From Euwallacea fornicatus (lineage: Eukaryota; Arthropoda; Insecta; Coleoptera; Curculionidae): DNA of 64,000 bases. Position numbers and translations under genes: made by a program. Below are positions 44,471-56,039 of the stretch, piece by piece. The notes below the pieces were generated by a model. It saw only the letters and a list, made by a program, of their open reading frames with translations, was not told the DNA's origin and made no database searches. Numbering within the stretch: position 1 is the stretch's first letter; every line of letters starts with the position of its first letter. Where the stretch lies: positions 1 through 64,000 of the forward strand of contig NW_027096077.1 of assembly GCF_040115645.1 (NCBI RefSeq). The letters are read 5' to 3'.

Positions 44471-47085
44471 GGAAAATCAATGGTATTAATGGGCGCAAAT
44501 CAGAACTACGAACATTACTAGAAAGCCTGAACATCGACATAGCTGCCGTACAAGAAACTAAGCTCCGTTAACCCGACAACTTCGGAACCCCAGGTCATCA
44601 AACTCATAAAAAGGTAACGACAATCCGGGGGTCGGGGAGACGAGGATCTGCACTACTGGTTAAAAATAGCATCCTGCACGTTCAGTTGCCTCCAATTCAG
44701 ACGGAAGTCATGGACGCTGCAGCAATAGATCAACACCGACAGATACAAATTGAGGTTTATATTCTTGTTATCAATCACCAGCAGCATCAGGTTCTCTGAA
44801 AAATAATCTGAACAAAGCATTCTTTAAAAGGCAAAGAGGACAGCACATAGCAATCGGGGATTTTAATACAAAATCCTAAGATTAGAATAGCAAAACAGCC
44901 AATGTAAATGGCAAGTAACTAAAAAAGCTCCTGGAAAAAAGAAGAGATAGCAATGTCATGGCAACCGAAAAATCCACTCACATTTCAAATGTGGGAAGAA
45001 ACGATCTGCTGGACTTCATGATTACCAGAGATCTAAACATGGAAGTAGAAATCGACGTCATTAACCAGGAATCTTCAGGTCACAATCCAATACGAATGAT
45101 TCTAAAAAACGGAATGTCAATTGAAAATACAGTTATCACTAAAATTACGAATTGGAAGCTGTTCAAGACAACGTTGCAAAACAACCTATCTGTCATCGGC
45201 AGATTGGAAAGTAACGTCGTATTAGACGATGCCGTTTCAACACTAGAAACGGTCATTAAAACAGCGATGAAAGCCAATACGAAAATAACAAAGAAACTAC
45301 CTAGGAGGAATCCCGGAGGAAACTAAACAGCTGATTCAGTTAAGAAGCCAAGCTCAGAAAAAGGCATTTAGGACAAATCACCCGGCTTATAAAAACGCCC
45401 TGAATCAGCTAAATAGGAGAGTCGAGACGGCACTGCCAGAACACAGGAAACAACAGTGGCAGGAGCACCTGGAATCCCTTGACTCAGAAGATAGGAGCAT
45501 GTGGAAAACTCTCAAGGTAATCAAGGCAAAAAAAAACGATTCCCCCCATCAACGGGAAACGAGGAATAATGTATACATCTCAAGACAAAACACAGGCATT
45601 TGAGGATTGCCTGGAAAAACAGCTCAGGGAAAATGATACCAAGGATGACTGCGCAAAAAGCTGGGAAAAAGAAGTCGACAGACGCGTCCTAAGTTTAAAG
45701 AGAATCTAGGAACAAGAAGTCATTAGGAATACTACTCCGGAAGAACTGAAAAGCATTCTGAACATCTGAAAGTGAGAAAAGCACCGGGATGCGACCAGAT
45801 CGGAAACCAGACTCTCAAAGAACTGCCAGCACGAGGGATAACCGCATTAATTAATATCACAAATGCGGTCCTTAGGCTAAGGTATTTTCCGCCGAACTGG
45901 AAGAAAGCGGATATAATCTTATTCCCGAAGTCGGGGAAAAACCATCTTTTCCCAAAGAATTATGGACCGATCAGCCTACTAACACTCACGGGAAAGGTCG
46001 TGGAAAAGGTTATACTGACGAGACTGAAGGAGTGGGAAGAAAGCCTCAAAATTATCCCACCAGAACAGTTTGGTTTCAGGGAACAACACTCGACCGAACT
46101 TCAAGTTCTGAGAATGGTTGAGCTCTTGACGGACAGCTTCTACTGAAGACTAACTATAGGAGCAGTACTGTTGGATGTTACGAGGGCATTTGACCGCGTA
46201 TGACACAGAGGACTGCTGGTGAGACAGTTCGACTCAGGACTCCCTCTTGTCAAGCTGGTTCGATCCTTCCTCGCCGACAGGAAATTCCATATCAAACCGA
46301 ACGAGTGTTACTCAACCTACAGGACCATAGAAGCGGGAGTACCTCAATGAGCAGTACTATCGCCTTTTTGGTGTAACATCTACGTGTCAGATCCACCGAG
46401 AACAAATCAAACAGAACTGGTACTATATGCAGACGATACAGCGATATTAACAAGATCTTAGAACGGAAAATTGTTAATCAGGTACTCACAGAATGAAATC
46501 ACAGCGCTGGAAAAATGATTTTCGAAATGGAAAATAAACATCAACCTCGAAAAGAGCCAGGCCATCATATTTAAACAAAGAAAGAAAATTAAGATTGAAG
46601 GCAAAGTGGTAATCCAAAATAAGCAAATAGAGTGGAACGATAAAGTCACTTACCTCGGATTAGACATGGACAAAAAGCTCACGTGGAAACAACACGCAGT
46701 AAAGACAAGACAGAGAGCCAAAGTCGCTAGAGTAAAGCTATACCCATTGATAAACAGAAAATCCAAACTGCCTCTCAAGAGCAAGATCACCCTCATTAAA
46801 ACCGTCATTCAGCTACAGCTAACGTACGCATTAACACCATGGGATTATGTTGCCAGGATACATCTAAAGAGTCTCCAAGCAGTGGAAAATATTGCCCTGA
46901 GAACGGCTCTAAACGTCCTATGGTACGTTAGCAACGAGACGATAAAGAGAAATCTAAAATACAAAACAATGACAGACGTCATAAAGGAATATGCATTAAA
47001 GACCTTCCAAGCGACGGCATCCATCGACTACAATCCGAAGGATGCCATTCCACATAAAAGGATCTACAAAGAACCAACCAACTAG
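44470..47085 (+). pseudogene. Jockey-clade LINE ORF2 (endonuclease-RT), decayed
   Basis: The AP-type endonuclease starts near 44470 (SWKINGINGRKSEL, then AAVQETKLR), with GSALLVKN at about 44648 and the SGHNPIR remnant of the SDH motif at about 45080. Reverse transcriptase follows: ILFPKSGKNHLFPKNYGPIS (45920-45980), EQFGFREQHSTELQVL (about 46060), a VLLDVTRAFDRV-type motif broken near 46150-46200, and YADDTAIL (about 46424-46447). The thumb and C-terminal region is open at 46606-47085 (VTYLGLDMDKKLTWKQH to HKRIYKEPTN). Endonuclease nicks target DNA and RT copies the element RNA there. Multiple stops make this copy dead. Confidence 0.87.
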
Positions 47086-47320
47086 GTAATGGCGAGGCTG
47101 GGAAGAAAATACCGCCCATTGTCATTAAAAATGCAAATGACTGGACCACGGATTGCAACAGATTGAAGTCCAAGAAAATTGCTTACAATATGGCAAAAAT
47201 GATAGGGCAAGGGTTTGCAGTAACTCCCAGCACTGCAGATGACTACAGGACTATGGAAAAACTCCTCCATGAAGAAAAGAGGGAATAACCTACCCACATT
47301 CTGCCTGAGGACGAGAAAAT
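47086..47320 (+). pseudogene. LINE ORF1 fragment
   Basis: About 75 codons with KIPPIVIKNANDWTTDCNRL and a DDYRTMEKLLHEEKRE stretch, the PRE_C2HC-type domain again, with a stop at about 47285 and no other ORF1 part. It starts right after the ORF2 stop of the preceding LINE. It probably reflects template switching or a separate truncated insertion, and ends at an A-rich tract. Confidence 0.72.
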
Positions 47321-47470
47321 CTATAATAGAAAAAAAAATTCTAACAAAATAGTCTTGAAAAAAGTTAGAAAAAATAGAAAGTCTAAAAAAAAGTAAAAAA
47401 AAATTAGAAAAAATAGTATAAAAATAAGTCAAGAAAAAAATCTAGAGAAAGTCTCGAAAGGCGGGAAAAT
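47320..47470. repeat. A-rich low-complexity tract
   Basis: Irregular AGTCTAAAAAAAAGTAAAAA-type repeats of about 130 bp, with tandem TTAGAAAAAATAG-like units. Likely an expanded LINE tail or simple repeat. Confidence 0.6.
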
Positions 47471-47829
47471 GGAAAAATGTCTACGTACACCCTATCTAAC
47501 GAAAGCTACATTACACGCTACGTCAACGAAGCAAAATAAAGCAAGCGTAGATAGACGAAAGGAAGCACTAAATCAAATATATAAAAATTAACTCGCCTCT
47601 TTTTTTCGACATGACCACGTATGAACAGCCGTGTGTGTGAGAAACCTCAGAAAAAAATGGGACGGCTTTTATGAAAGAAGTTAAAACCTCTTCCTAACGA
47701 TTTTCTTATTGTTCATTTTCCCTTTCGGTTCTCAACACCGTTCAGCGACACACTAAAAAAACCAAATGAAAATTCTTTCCCACGGTTGCCGGTCGATTCC
47801 AGTCCAGAAAAGTTCCCAATCTTTGGTTT
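47471..47829. other. No recognizable feature
   Basis: The sequence lies between the A-rich tail of plus-strand LINEs and the 3' end of a minus-strand LINE. No ORF, TIR or known motif was noticed. The junction of opposite-strand LINEs is somewhere here. Confidence 0.4.
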
Positions 47830-50800
47830 AAATTACCCCGCCGACAGGGGGTTCTTCCGCCTTCTTCTGCCTTTCTGGATGCTTCTTTCTTCGTCGACTG
47901 TCTTTTTGTTGATTGTTGGTTCGCAATGATAAGTCCGAAGTTCCAGAATGGCTATCCGGCCTTTTTTCTTCCATCATTGCAGGAGATGCCTTTTGGGATT
48001 TTATCTTTCATTTTAAAAATCTTTTGACTTCTTGGTCTTGTGTAAGTAGTTCCCTTTTATCATGCGTTGTCCAGCAACTAATGTCTTGGTCTCTTGTGCG
48101 GTATGGCATTTTCCGGACTGTAGTCCGTGGCCTTCCTGATCACCTCATTCGGATGTTCTTCCGTTGCTTTGAAAGTCTTTATTACATGGTCTTTGATGAC
48201 GTCCGTCATTTATGTGTAATTGAGATCTTTCTTTATCATTTTATTGCTAACGTATCAAGGCGCACTCAGAGCCATGTTTCCACTGTTTGAAGACTCTTCA
48301 GATGCGTCCCGGCTGCATAACCCCATGCCGTTGATGCATACGTTAGCTGTGGTTGGATAACTGTTTTGATGAGCGTGATCTTGTTTCTCAAGAGCTGTTT
48401 TGACTTCTTCCTTATCTTCGGGTAGAGTATTGCCCTCGTTGTTTTTGCGTTTTTTCTGGTCTTCGTTAGGTACTGTTTTCACGTAAGCCTTTTCTCCATG
48501 TCCACGCTTAGGTACGTGACTTTGTTGCCCCACGGTATCTGTTCGTTTTTGAGCACTATTCGATTTTCGGTTCTAATTTTCGTTCCTCGTCTAAATACGA
48601 TGTCCTGGGTCTTTTCTGCATTTATTGGTGTCTACCATTTCGAAAATCAATTTCTAAGAGTCAGTTATGTTCCTTTATCGCGAACTTATGTTTTTAAAAA
48701 ACTTTATTTAAAGAAAGGAAAATGAAATGAAGAAACTCGAACGATCCATTTATTATATCGACTGCGAGAATCACACAAAATTTATCGACCTAAAGACTAA
48801 TTATCCAATATACAGGAATCCGATTTATATGAAAAGACCTCTTGCGTCAGCTTTCCTTTCCTTTAGCGTATAGTCCGGGACCATAGGTAATAATCGGATT
48901 TCTTCTTGTAGATATCCGACTAGCAGCGTTCCGTTCCAGGATCTTCCCAGTATCGCCGTATCGTCGACGTATGGTTTCAGTTCGGTTTGTCTGATTTTGG
49001 GAAGATCGGATACTTAGATATTGTACAGGAACCGGGATAGTACCGCTCCTTGAGGTATTCCCGCTTCTATTGCCCTATATGTTGAATGTTGTTCGTTCAA
49101 TTTGGTCCTGAGTATCCTGTTTCTAAGAAACGATCCGACGATTTTGATCAGCGAGATTTTGAATCCCGCGTCAATCATCTTGACCAGAAGACCCTTGTGC
49201 CAAACTTTATCAAATGCCTTCGAGACGTCCAACAGTACCGTTCCTGCTGCCTGCTTCCTGTTAAAGCTGTTCGTGATGTTTTCCGCCATTGTCAGTACCT
49301 GAAGTTCTGTCAAATGTTGCTTTCTAAACCCAAATTGTTCTTGCGGGATGGTTTTAAGCCCTTCTTCGTATTTTCTCAATCTTCTCAAAATGACTCTTTC
49401 CACGACTTTTCCCTTGTATGGAAGAAGACTTATCGGTCTGCATTTCTATAGAGGCGTGTGATTCTTTTCTGGTTTGGGTAGCAGGATGATGTCAGCCTTC
49501 TTCTAGTTCTTCGGGAAGTGCCGTAGCCTCAGAACCGCTTTCGCAATGTTCACCAATGCGACTACCTCGTACCGGCAATTTCTTGAGAATCTGGTTGCTG
49601 ATCTGATAGTATCCTGGTGCTTTTCTTGTTTTCAGGTGCCGTGTGATCTCGTTTACTTCCTTTGGCGTTGCGTGCCTGATGACTTCGTTATCCTCCATGT
49701 TTTCCATCTATCTGAGACGTGTGTTTATTTCTTTTTTCCAGAAATTTGCATCGTCGTCGTCAATTTCGTTTTTCCAAAATTATTTTTCCAAGCTGTCGGC
49801 AAAGGCCTTGGCTTTTTCTTTGGGGATGTACACGATTTCTCATTCCCTATGGATGGGAGGAATCGGTTTTCTCTTGCTTTTAATTGCTTTGAACGTTTTC
49901 CACATGCTCTTATTTTCTGGGTTCAGCGATTCCAAATGCTCCTGCCACTGTTTTTCCCTGATTTTCTGCTGGGCCACTGTTGCCCTCCTGTTTAATCTAT
50001 TTAAGGAATTTTTATCGGCCGATGTATTTGTCCTAAATGCCCTTTTCTTTGCCTGTCTCCTTTGTTGGATCAGTCGTTTGATTTTTTCTGGAATTTGCGC
50101 CATGCAATTCCGAATCCTTTGTTTCCTGATGATTTTCGAGCTTGCGTCTAGGGCCGTTTTTATGTCTCTTTTGAAGGTCGAGATGGCCTCCTCGATTTCA
50201 TCCGTATTTTCTGTTCCATTTATGGCAGATAGATCTTTCGCTAAAAATTTTCAGAACAGTCCCAGTTAATCCTCCTGAACTCGATGGTGTCCTCTGTCGG
50301 CGGTCCGTTTTCTAGTCGAATTCGGATCGGGTCGTGATCCGAAAATCCTTCCTGTAGGACCTCGATTTCCACTTCCATGTCTAGGTCCCTTGCCAGCATA
50401 ATATCCAAGACATCGCTTATTCCCACACCTCCAGTGTGCATGGGCTCTTCTGTTGCGGTACTTGCACGTCTTCTCTCCTTCGTAGGAACGATTTCAGCTG
50501 CCTGCCGTTTCCGTTCGTGATTCTGCTGTGCCAATCGGTAGATTTCGCGTTGAAATCTCCGATTGCCACGTGTTGACCTCTTTGTCTCCCGAAGAGAACT
50601 TGTTCCAGGTCGTTTTGCCGGAGTCGTCTGGCCGGTGGATGATAGCAAGAGGCAATTCTCAATTTACCCCTGGTGGTATTTACCTCGATTGCTATGGCTT
50701 CCGTTTCCTCTGTTTCTATCGGCGGCAGCTGTGCGTGCTGGATGTTATCCCTGACGAGAAGTGCGGTTCCTCCGTGTGCGGTTTCTCTTTGGTTTTCGTT

Positions 50801-50994
50801 GTCCTTCCTGTGGGTTTCGTATCTCGGAATCTTAAAATGTTCTGTGGGTCGTAGCCTCGTTTCTTGGATAGCTACGACATCTGGATTTTTCCGTTGTATC
50901 AGCTCCTGCAGTTCTGCTTTTCTTCCTTTGATTCCGTTTATATTCCAGGATATTATCTGCAGTGCTGATACTCTTTGTTGTGCTGATATTTAAC
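47830..50994 (-). pseudogene. Jockey-clade LINE ORF2 (endonuclease-RT) with frameshifts
   Basis: Begins ISWNINGIKGRKAELQ (50965-50920). Endonuclease motifs are VVAIQETRL, GGTALLVRD, RIASCYHPP (50660-50634), AIGDFNAKSTDWHS (about 50560-50520) and SDHDPIR (about 50335). The RT pieces are 49707-49492, 49403-49014 (EQFGFRKQHLTELQVL, LLDVSKAFDKVWH, GIPQGAVLS) and a VDDTAI box near 48960, where YADD is usual. The thumb region runs about 48540-48250. The C-terminal basic tail reaches about 47830. Frameshifts near 50450, 49710, 49450 and 48900 disrupt it. The Jockey clade is inferred from the PRE_C2HC-type ORF1 and an AP endonuclease without a visible RNase H. Confidence 0.87.
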
Positions 50995-51255
50995 AGCCTT
51001 GGATCTTCGGGAGGTTGGCGAAGAATGCACTCATCGCTGAGTACATCATCTGCATCTGTTTTAAAGCCTGTTGAAAATCAATAGGCTCTTCTTTTTTCGT
51101 CGTCGCCATCGTAGTTGACGGCGTTTTTTGTTTTGGTTCCTTTCTTGTTACGCTAGCATAGCTAGTTCCCGGTTTGAATGGGGGCGGGGTTGGAGCTTCC
51201 TTCATCGCTGGTTTGTTTTGCATTTCCTTTTTTGGTTTCGGTAAGGTAAAGAACC

Positions 51256-51701
51256 CAGTAGCTGACAAGTTAAGGAAAATTTCAGAAACAATATGATTTT
51301 TCATTGGTTTATTCAACTTTTTAAAGAAAAATAATATGATATTGATGTGTCTCATGGTGTTTTGTATCCCTTACTATCATAAAAATACCTTTGTTGATTA
51401 GTCTTAGAAAAATATCATATATTTTTTAAATTAGTGTAAATAGCCAATAGCTGACATATGAAAATTTGGTTATACCCATTTCTTGACAACATTTTGAACC
51501 AAAAGCTGACATTTCAGCCAAAACTATTTTATTTATTAATTTAAACTAAGTAGTTTAAAGCTGTATGTAAAATACAAATATTTATTAATGTTTGTCATTG
51601 TAAAATAAATTTTAAAAAACTTTAGAACGCACTTAACCCAAAATTTTATAAGGATTCTCTTTAATACCATTAGCTAACGATCTTAGACCCATTGGTTGAC
51701 A
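51256..51701. repeat. Subterminal repeat cluster, left end of pogo element
   Basis: Copies of a CCAAWAGYTGACA-like motif: CAGTAGCTGACA (51256), CCAATAGCTGACA (51444), CCAAAAGCTGACA (51499) and CCATTGGTTGACA (51689), plus weaker forms at about 51475 and 51668. They are likely transposase-binding sites. Confidence 0.75.
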
Positions 51702-52062
51702 CCTTTTATTTCAGATGAAAATATGAGAGAAAATCTAGAATATCTAATAAATGATTTATATTACCATAAAAACGCAAGTTAGTTAATAACCAAACTTTGG
51801 TAGAGCACATTCAATACAAATATCCGCTGATATGCAAAATAAAACTCAACTCTTTGGTAAAATATTGATAAACAACAATTGGTAAGAAAACATAAATAAC
51901 TAAGATAATTTGAAGAAACAAAACAACTTTTTTAATCTAACTTTGGAAAGTAATTATTACATTAAGCACATAGGTGTATATCAGCAAATAACACAAAATA
52001 ATTTTTATAAATATAGAAGTAGAATCGAGTAAGATCAAGATTACACTGAGATCATAGAAAAA

Positions 52063-52970
52063 CTAGCCATCGACAGATAATTCCTCTTTGAATTTATATT
52101 TTAAACGATGTCCACATATAATCATATCTGGAATTACAAGTTTTTTTATTATTTGTTTTAAACAAATTATACTCACGTCATCTTCATTTAGTTTAAAGAA
52201 CTCTGTATTTTCACATTGTTTCATTGCGACAACTTCTGCTTCGTTTTCTGACAACAGTTTTTGAATAACACAGACATATCTATGCTGTCGCTTTTTTCCA
52301 GGGAACTCGACTAAAACATAATCGCTTTTCTTGAATACCTTGCCCTGGTTACGAATATCAACCAATAATTGTTCTTCTTCATCGCTATTCTCATCCATAT
52401 TTTCATCCTGTATTTTATCGCTGCTTCCGGAAGATTTCCAGGAATTAGACGTTTCAGAATCTAATGAAAAACTATACCTATAGGTTGGTTTTTTCGATAA
52501 ATGTTTCTTAGCTTTTGTTTTATTCTCTTTTTTTCTCTGTTCTTTTAATTTGATCTGCAGTTCTCTCTTTTTTTGTCGTTCTTCAGCTTTTTTTTATCTT
52601 TTGTTCTTCTTCCTCTTTTTTCTTTCTCTCTTTTGATTCGTGATAATCCTGCCATGCTTTGGAAGTTACTACCGATGGAATTTTTTCTTTTGTTGTTCTC
52701 TTTTTTTTGGCCGACTTCGACTCTGGCCATATAAGTGCTCTCTTAAAAGGAGACGGTATAATTTCTTCATTGGTCCTTTGTATTAAGATATTACTAATTA
52801 TTTTAATTGGTGTTTTTTCTTGAGAGGTCGACGGTTGTTCATTATTTACATATATTATCGCCGATGATTGTTTGTCGTTTTGTGTATCAATTTCTAATAA
52901 TTTGTCCTTTGCTACTGAATTCTCATTTTCTCTATTCTCTGAGTCGTTTTCATCTTGGTCGACGCATACA
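52063..52970 (-). pseudogene. C-terminal extension of the pogo transposase, two frameshifts
   Basis: Downstream of the core ORF the next frame is open for about 130 codons (52993 to about 52590). It has an acidic Asn/Glu-rich stretch, then IIPSPFKRALIWPE and KIPSVVTSKAWQDY, a C-terminal block I know from insect pogo/jerky-like transposases. A T8 run near 52590 changes frame into a basic coiled-coil-like segment and then 52398-52063 (111 codons, MDENSDEEEQLLV to KFKEELSVDG). That part contains VLVEFPGKKRQHRYVCVIQ, a compact C-terminal domain. Both frame changes lie at A/T homopolymers, so sequencing or assembly error is a real alternative to mutation. Confidence 0.7.
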
Positions 52971-54401
52971 CTATTTCTCAGATGTTCCCCATGCTTTTTT
53001 CCTCAAGTTTTTTACTTTCTCTTCAATTTTTTTATAAAATTGAAAAAGAGATTTGTCCTCTACTGCACCTTCCCATCTTTCCATTTTTCTAAACTTATTA
53101 ATTTTCTCTTTATCTATTTGGGTTTCCAAAAACCTCATTCCTTCTTCAAATTTTTTAAATTCTACAATATCTTCTTTTTTTCCATTATCTCTTATACCGG
53201 AATCTTTTTTCAACTGCACTTCTTGAGGGTTCCATGGATATAGACCACATTTCCTGAAACCATTTTTCAGGATAGTAGGATGGAGCCTTTCGTTTATAGT
53301 AAATTTCAAAAGGTTTGCAAAATCACTCTTTTTTATATATGAATTATGACTTCGTCCCAGCCGAAATCTTTTGGTGTTTTCTCTCCAACCACCCTTCAGT
53401 GTTTTGAATACAGCTACGTCCATAGGCTGTATTAAATGCGTCGCGTTTGGGCAGAGGGCTATTAAAATTATCCCATTTTGTTCACAAAAACGACTAGTAT
53501 AAAGTGTAAGGTGCGATGCATGACCGTCTATAAATAAAATTACTGGCAACTCGATTTGTTTTTCTATAAGCCATGGGTAAAATATATTTGCTATGAACTC
53601 GTAAAAGGTCTCCCCCGTCATCCACCCTGAGTCTGATTTTCCAATACCCCATGATTCTGGGACACTGAAGGCAACGTCTTTAGGAATTCGTTCATACCTA
53701 AATAAAATCATAGGCGGGGGCATATCTCCGGCAGCATTTCCGGTGACAAGAACTGTTAAGCATTCTTTTTCATCATTATTAACAACTTGGTATACATTTT
53801 TCTCTCCTTTTTTTGTAAACACTTTGTCCCCCTTGGGATTAAGGAAAAAGGCTGCTTCATCACAATTAAAAACTCGTGCAGGGTAACTGAGAATATTGTC
53901 GAGGTTGGAATTCTGCAAATATTCAAAAACCTCTTGAAACCAAGCACCAAGCTGTTCTTGAGTGACGGAAGCTCTGGAGTTTGTTAGATTTTGTGGCGTT
54001 CTTAGAGAAATTTGGGGATTTCTTTTTAAAAAAAGTGCACACCATTTTTTGCCTGGACGGTCGTTTTTAAAAGGGGTTGGCCGCTTCAGTTCTCTGATGA
54101 GTTGTTGCACGCTGTCTAATAGCTGATTTTTGCTAATCGGAAACCCTGCCTTGGCAGTATTAATTATCCATTCACAAAGAATTCCTTCCTCCTCTTTGTT
54201 GAGGTAGGATTTTGGGCCCATTTTGGAAGTTCTGGGATGTTTTCCATTTGTTTTATAAAGTAAAGTAATTCTGGGTACACCATGTTTCTTTGCCGATGCA
54301 ACTACCGATAATCCCCTGTCACAATCTTCTAATGCTGAAAGCATACTTTTTTCTGCGTAGTTTTTAAGAGTTTTTTTCTTTGGAAAAGCCATTTTTCCCA
54401 C
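52971..54401 (-). CDS. Pogo-type DDE transposase, intact core
   Basis: 476 codons starting MGKMAFPKKKTLKNYAEK. A psq-type helix-turn-helix is at residues about 10-55 (LSVVASAKKHGVPRITLL), and a CENP-B-type second DNA-binding domain at about 65-140 (NKEEEGILCEWIINTAKAG). The DDE_1-like catalytic domain covers about 175-370, with acids in VFNCDEAAFFL, ILFIDGHASHL and HLIQPMDVAVFK. After RFRLG..SDFANLL comes the NGFRKCGLYPWNP motif common in this family. It is an excision-integration enzyme acting on its own TIRs in the nucleus. The frame ends at TAG just past an A6 run, and the continuation is readable in the next frame (see 52063-52970). This is the best-preserved gene in the window. Domesticated pogo relatives exist (jerky, CENP-B), but the TIRs and TA duplication show a transposon here. 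Confidence 0.9.
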   Translation of the reverse strand: MGKMAFPKKKTLKNYAEKSMLSALEDCDRGLSVVASAKKHGVPRITLLYKTNGKHPRTSKMGPKSYLNKEEEGILCEWIINTAKAGFPISKNQLLDSVQQLIRELKRPTPFKNDRPGKKWCALFLKRNPQISLRTPQNLTNSRASVTQEQLGAWFQEVFEYLQNSNLDNILSYPARVFNCDEAAFFLNPKGDKVFTKKGEKNVYQVVNNDEKECLTVLVTGNAAGDMPPPMILFRYERIPKDVAFSVPESWGIGKSDSGWMTGETFYEFIANIFYPWLIEKQIELPVILFIDGHASHLTLYTSRFCEQNGIILIALCPNATHLIQPMDVAVFKTLKGGWRENTKRFRLGRSHNSYIKKSDFANLLKFTINERLHPTILKNGFRKCGLYPWNPQEVQLKKDSGIRDNGKKEDIVEFKKFEEGMRFLETQIDKEKINKFRKMERWEGAVEDKSLFQFYKKIEEKVKNLRKKAWGTSEK

Positions 54402-54420
54402 CTTTAAGACCTGAAAGGAT

Positions 54421-54882
54421 CAAAAGTTGACATATTAAACACCAAAAGTTGACACCTCTGTCAGCTTTTGGAGCCACATTATATTTTGGAACCAATACTT
54501 GACAACCTCCTGAAAACCCAACCTCAAAGAAATTAAAGGTAAACAAATACAGCAAACAGTCACTTTCACTTTCTACTATAACCTGAATTTCACTTATCAT
54601 AAAAATATGATATATACCTTGGCTACCATAACTTTTTCACTAAAGGTTTCTTACCACATTTACTAAAAAACAGTATTTAAATTCACAACGGCAGGCACCT
54701 GTTAATACAACATGGCACCATTTTGGCGGGAAAAGTACTGTCAAGGCTACAATTGTACATTGGGTAACAGATGGAGAAAGTTATCTTATAGGAACGTTTG
54801 AGTGAAGTTTATTGCAAACAAACTCTTATTTTATCAAGATTTTGGTAAAACTGTCAACTATTGGAGACGTGTCAGCTACTGA
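54421..54882. repeat. Subterminal repeat cluster, right end of pogo element
   Basis: CAAAAGTTGACA (54421), CCAAAAGTTGACA (54442), the inverse TGTCAGCTTTTGG (54459), CCAATACTTGACA (54492), the inverse TGTCAACTATTGG (54852) and the TIR copy TGTCAGCTACTG (54870). Direct and inverted orientations are mixed, unlike the left end. Confidence 0.75.
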
Positions 54883-56039
54883 GTGTTTTACCTTAGTTGA
54901 GGAACGTTTTTGCATCCTCTGTAACTGGCCGGGTGTGGCCCTCCACAGTTGGCACATTTTGGCGGGACTGTTTTTGCCTTTTGGCATTTCTCAGTGAGGT
55001 GCCCTTCTCCACACTTCACACATTTCGGCTGGGCCGTGCAAAAACGTTAGGAGTGCCCGAATTTTTGACATCGGTGGCACTGGTTTGGTCCTGGTTGCAT
55101 CCTTTGTGCCTCAACTCTCACGCTGAGGTCGCAGCATCTCGTTAAGTTGAAAATCTTTTCCTTGTCTTTTGGTTCCATTTGAACCAACATCAGGGGCAAA
55201 GTTCTTTTATCCACTCGGCTTCTCATCCTTTGGACCGAAAAAGTTTCGATCCCTTGTCCGGATAGGTCTCTTTGGACTTCTTCTTCTGTGACGTTTTCAG
55301 GAAGAAGTCCGATTACTGCCCTGACTTTTTTGTCTTCGGGCAAACTGTACGTATGAAATTCCTTGTTTTCTTCTTTGAGGAACCGGGTCATCGCTCGGTA
55401 GTCCTCCGCTGAGATTGGGGTTATTGCTACCCCCTTTCCCGTCATCTTCGCCTTATTATAGGCTATCTTTTTGGTCTTTAGTCTATTGCAGACCGTCGTC
55501 CAGTCGCTGGCTTTATTTATTATTATCGGGGGTATTTTATTTATTTTTACTTGTAGAATTTGATCTACTTTTTCTTTTGGTTTTTGTCTTTCTTTTTCTT
55601 CTTTTCCCCTCTTTTCAATTTCAGCTTTCCTTTCTTTCCTTTGCTCGTTTTGGATCTGTCTCAAATCCACTGTGTTCATTTCTTCATCCGATTGCTCGGT
55701 TTCTCTTTCCGAGTCGATCTCTTTAAGTGTCTTCTTTTTCCTTTTTGTTTCTTTTTCCTCCGCGCTGCTGTTCTCCAATTTGTCGAGCCTGGCTTCCATC
55801 TTTTTCAGAGCTGTTAATAGTCTTTGGTTTGTCTCTTTAAATTCGTTGATTTCCTTGCTCTGTGGAAGGTTCTTCTGGTATAGATGCTGATTCATCTCGA
55901 ACAGCATCTCTGGATTATGGCAGTATTCCTCTATGGATAGCGCCATTTCAGTGTTTCCACTAATTTTTCCTCCAAGTTCCGCCATCTTGTGACTGGAACT
56001 TGTCTTTCCTTCTTCTTTTTCCAACCTTCTAATTTCCCC

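Larger units (their letters stand above)
51244..54893 (-). mobile_element. Complete pogo-family DNA transposon in LINE ORF1
   Basis: Ends are AGGTAAAGAACCCAGTAGC and its inverse (…GAGTGTTTTACCT), giving a roughly 25-bp imperfect TIR ending in AGCTGACA, flanked by TA duplicates at 51242-51243 and 54894-54895. Many copies of a CCAAWAGYTGACA motif sit within 450 bp of each end. It encodes one long transposase on the minus strand. The length of 3650 bp and the intact core frame suggest a fairly recent insertion. Confidence 0.9.
50990..56024 (-). pseudogene. LINE ORF1 split by a transposon, one stop
   Basis: First part 56024-54896. The start is MEKEEGKTSSSHKMAELG. A coiled-coil segment (residues about 35-95) with heptad pattern precedes a long charged linker. 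The PRE_C2HC-type domain runs from about residue 165 to 300 (PPIIINKASDWTTVCNRLK to RCCDLSVRVEAQ). The first zinc knuckle is CHRCQKFGHS, then a TAA at 55047-55049 where related copies have Gln, then CVKCGEGHLTEKC and CANCGGPH. The second part, 51241-50990, contains FKPGTSYASV and MQMMYSAMSAFFANLPKIQG and ends in TAA. The two parts join in the same frame when the transposon and one TA are removed. It encodes the RNA-binding partner of ORF2. Confidence 0.87.

Noticed and set aside
49546..50269. Plus-strand ORFs of 149 and 208 codons with membrane-like composition
   Set aside because: They lie antisense to LINE ORF2, where the minus-strand frames carry clear endonuclease and RT motifs.
55415..55890. 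Plus-strand Phe/Leu/Ser-rich ORFs suggesting membrane proteins
   Set aside because: Antisense shadows of the charged linker of LINE ORF1.
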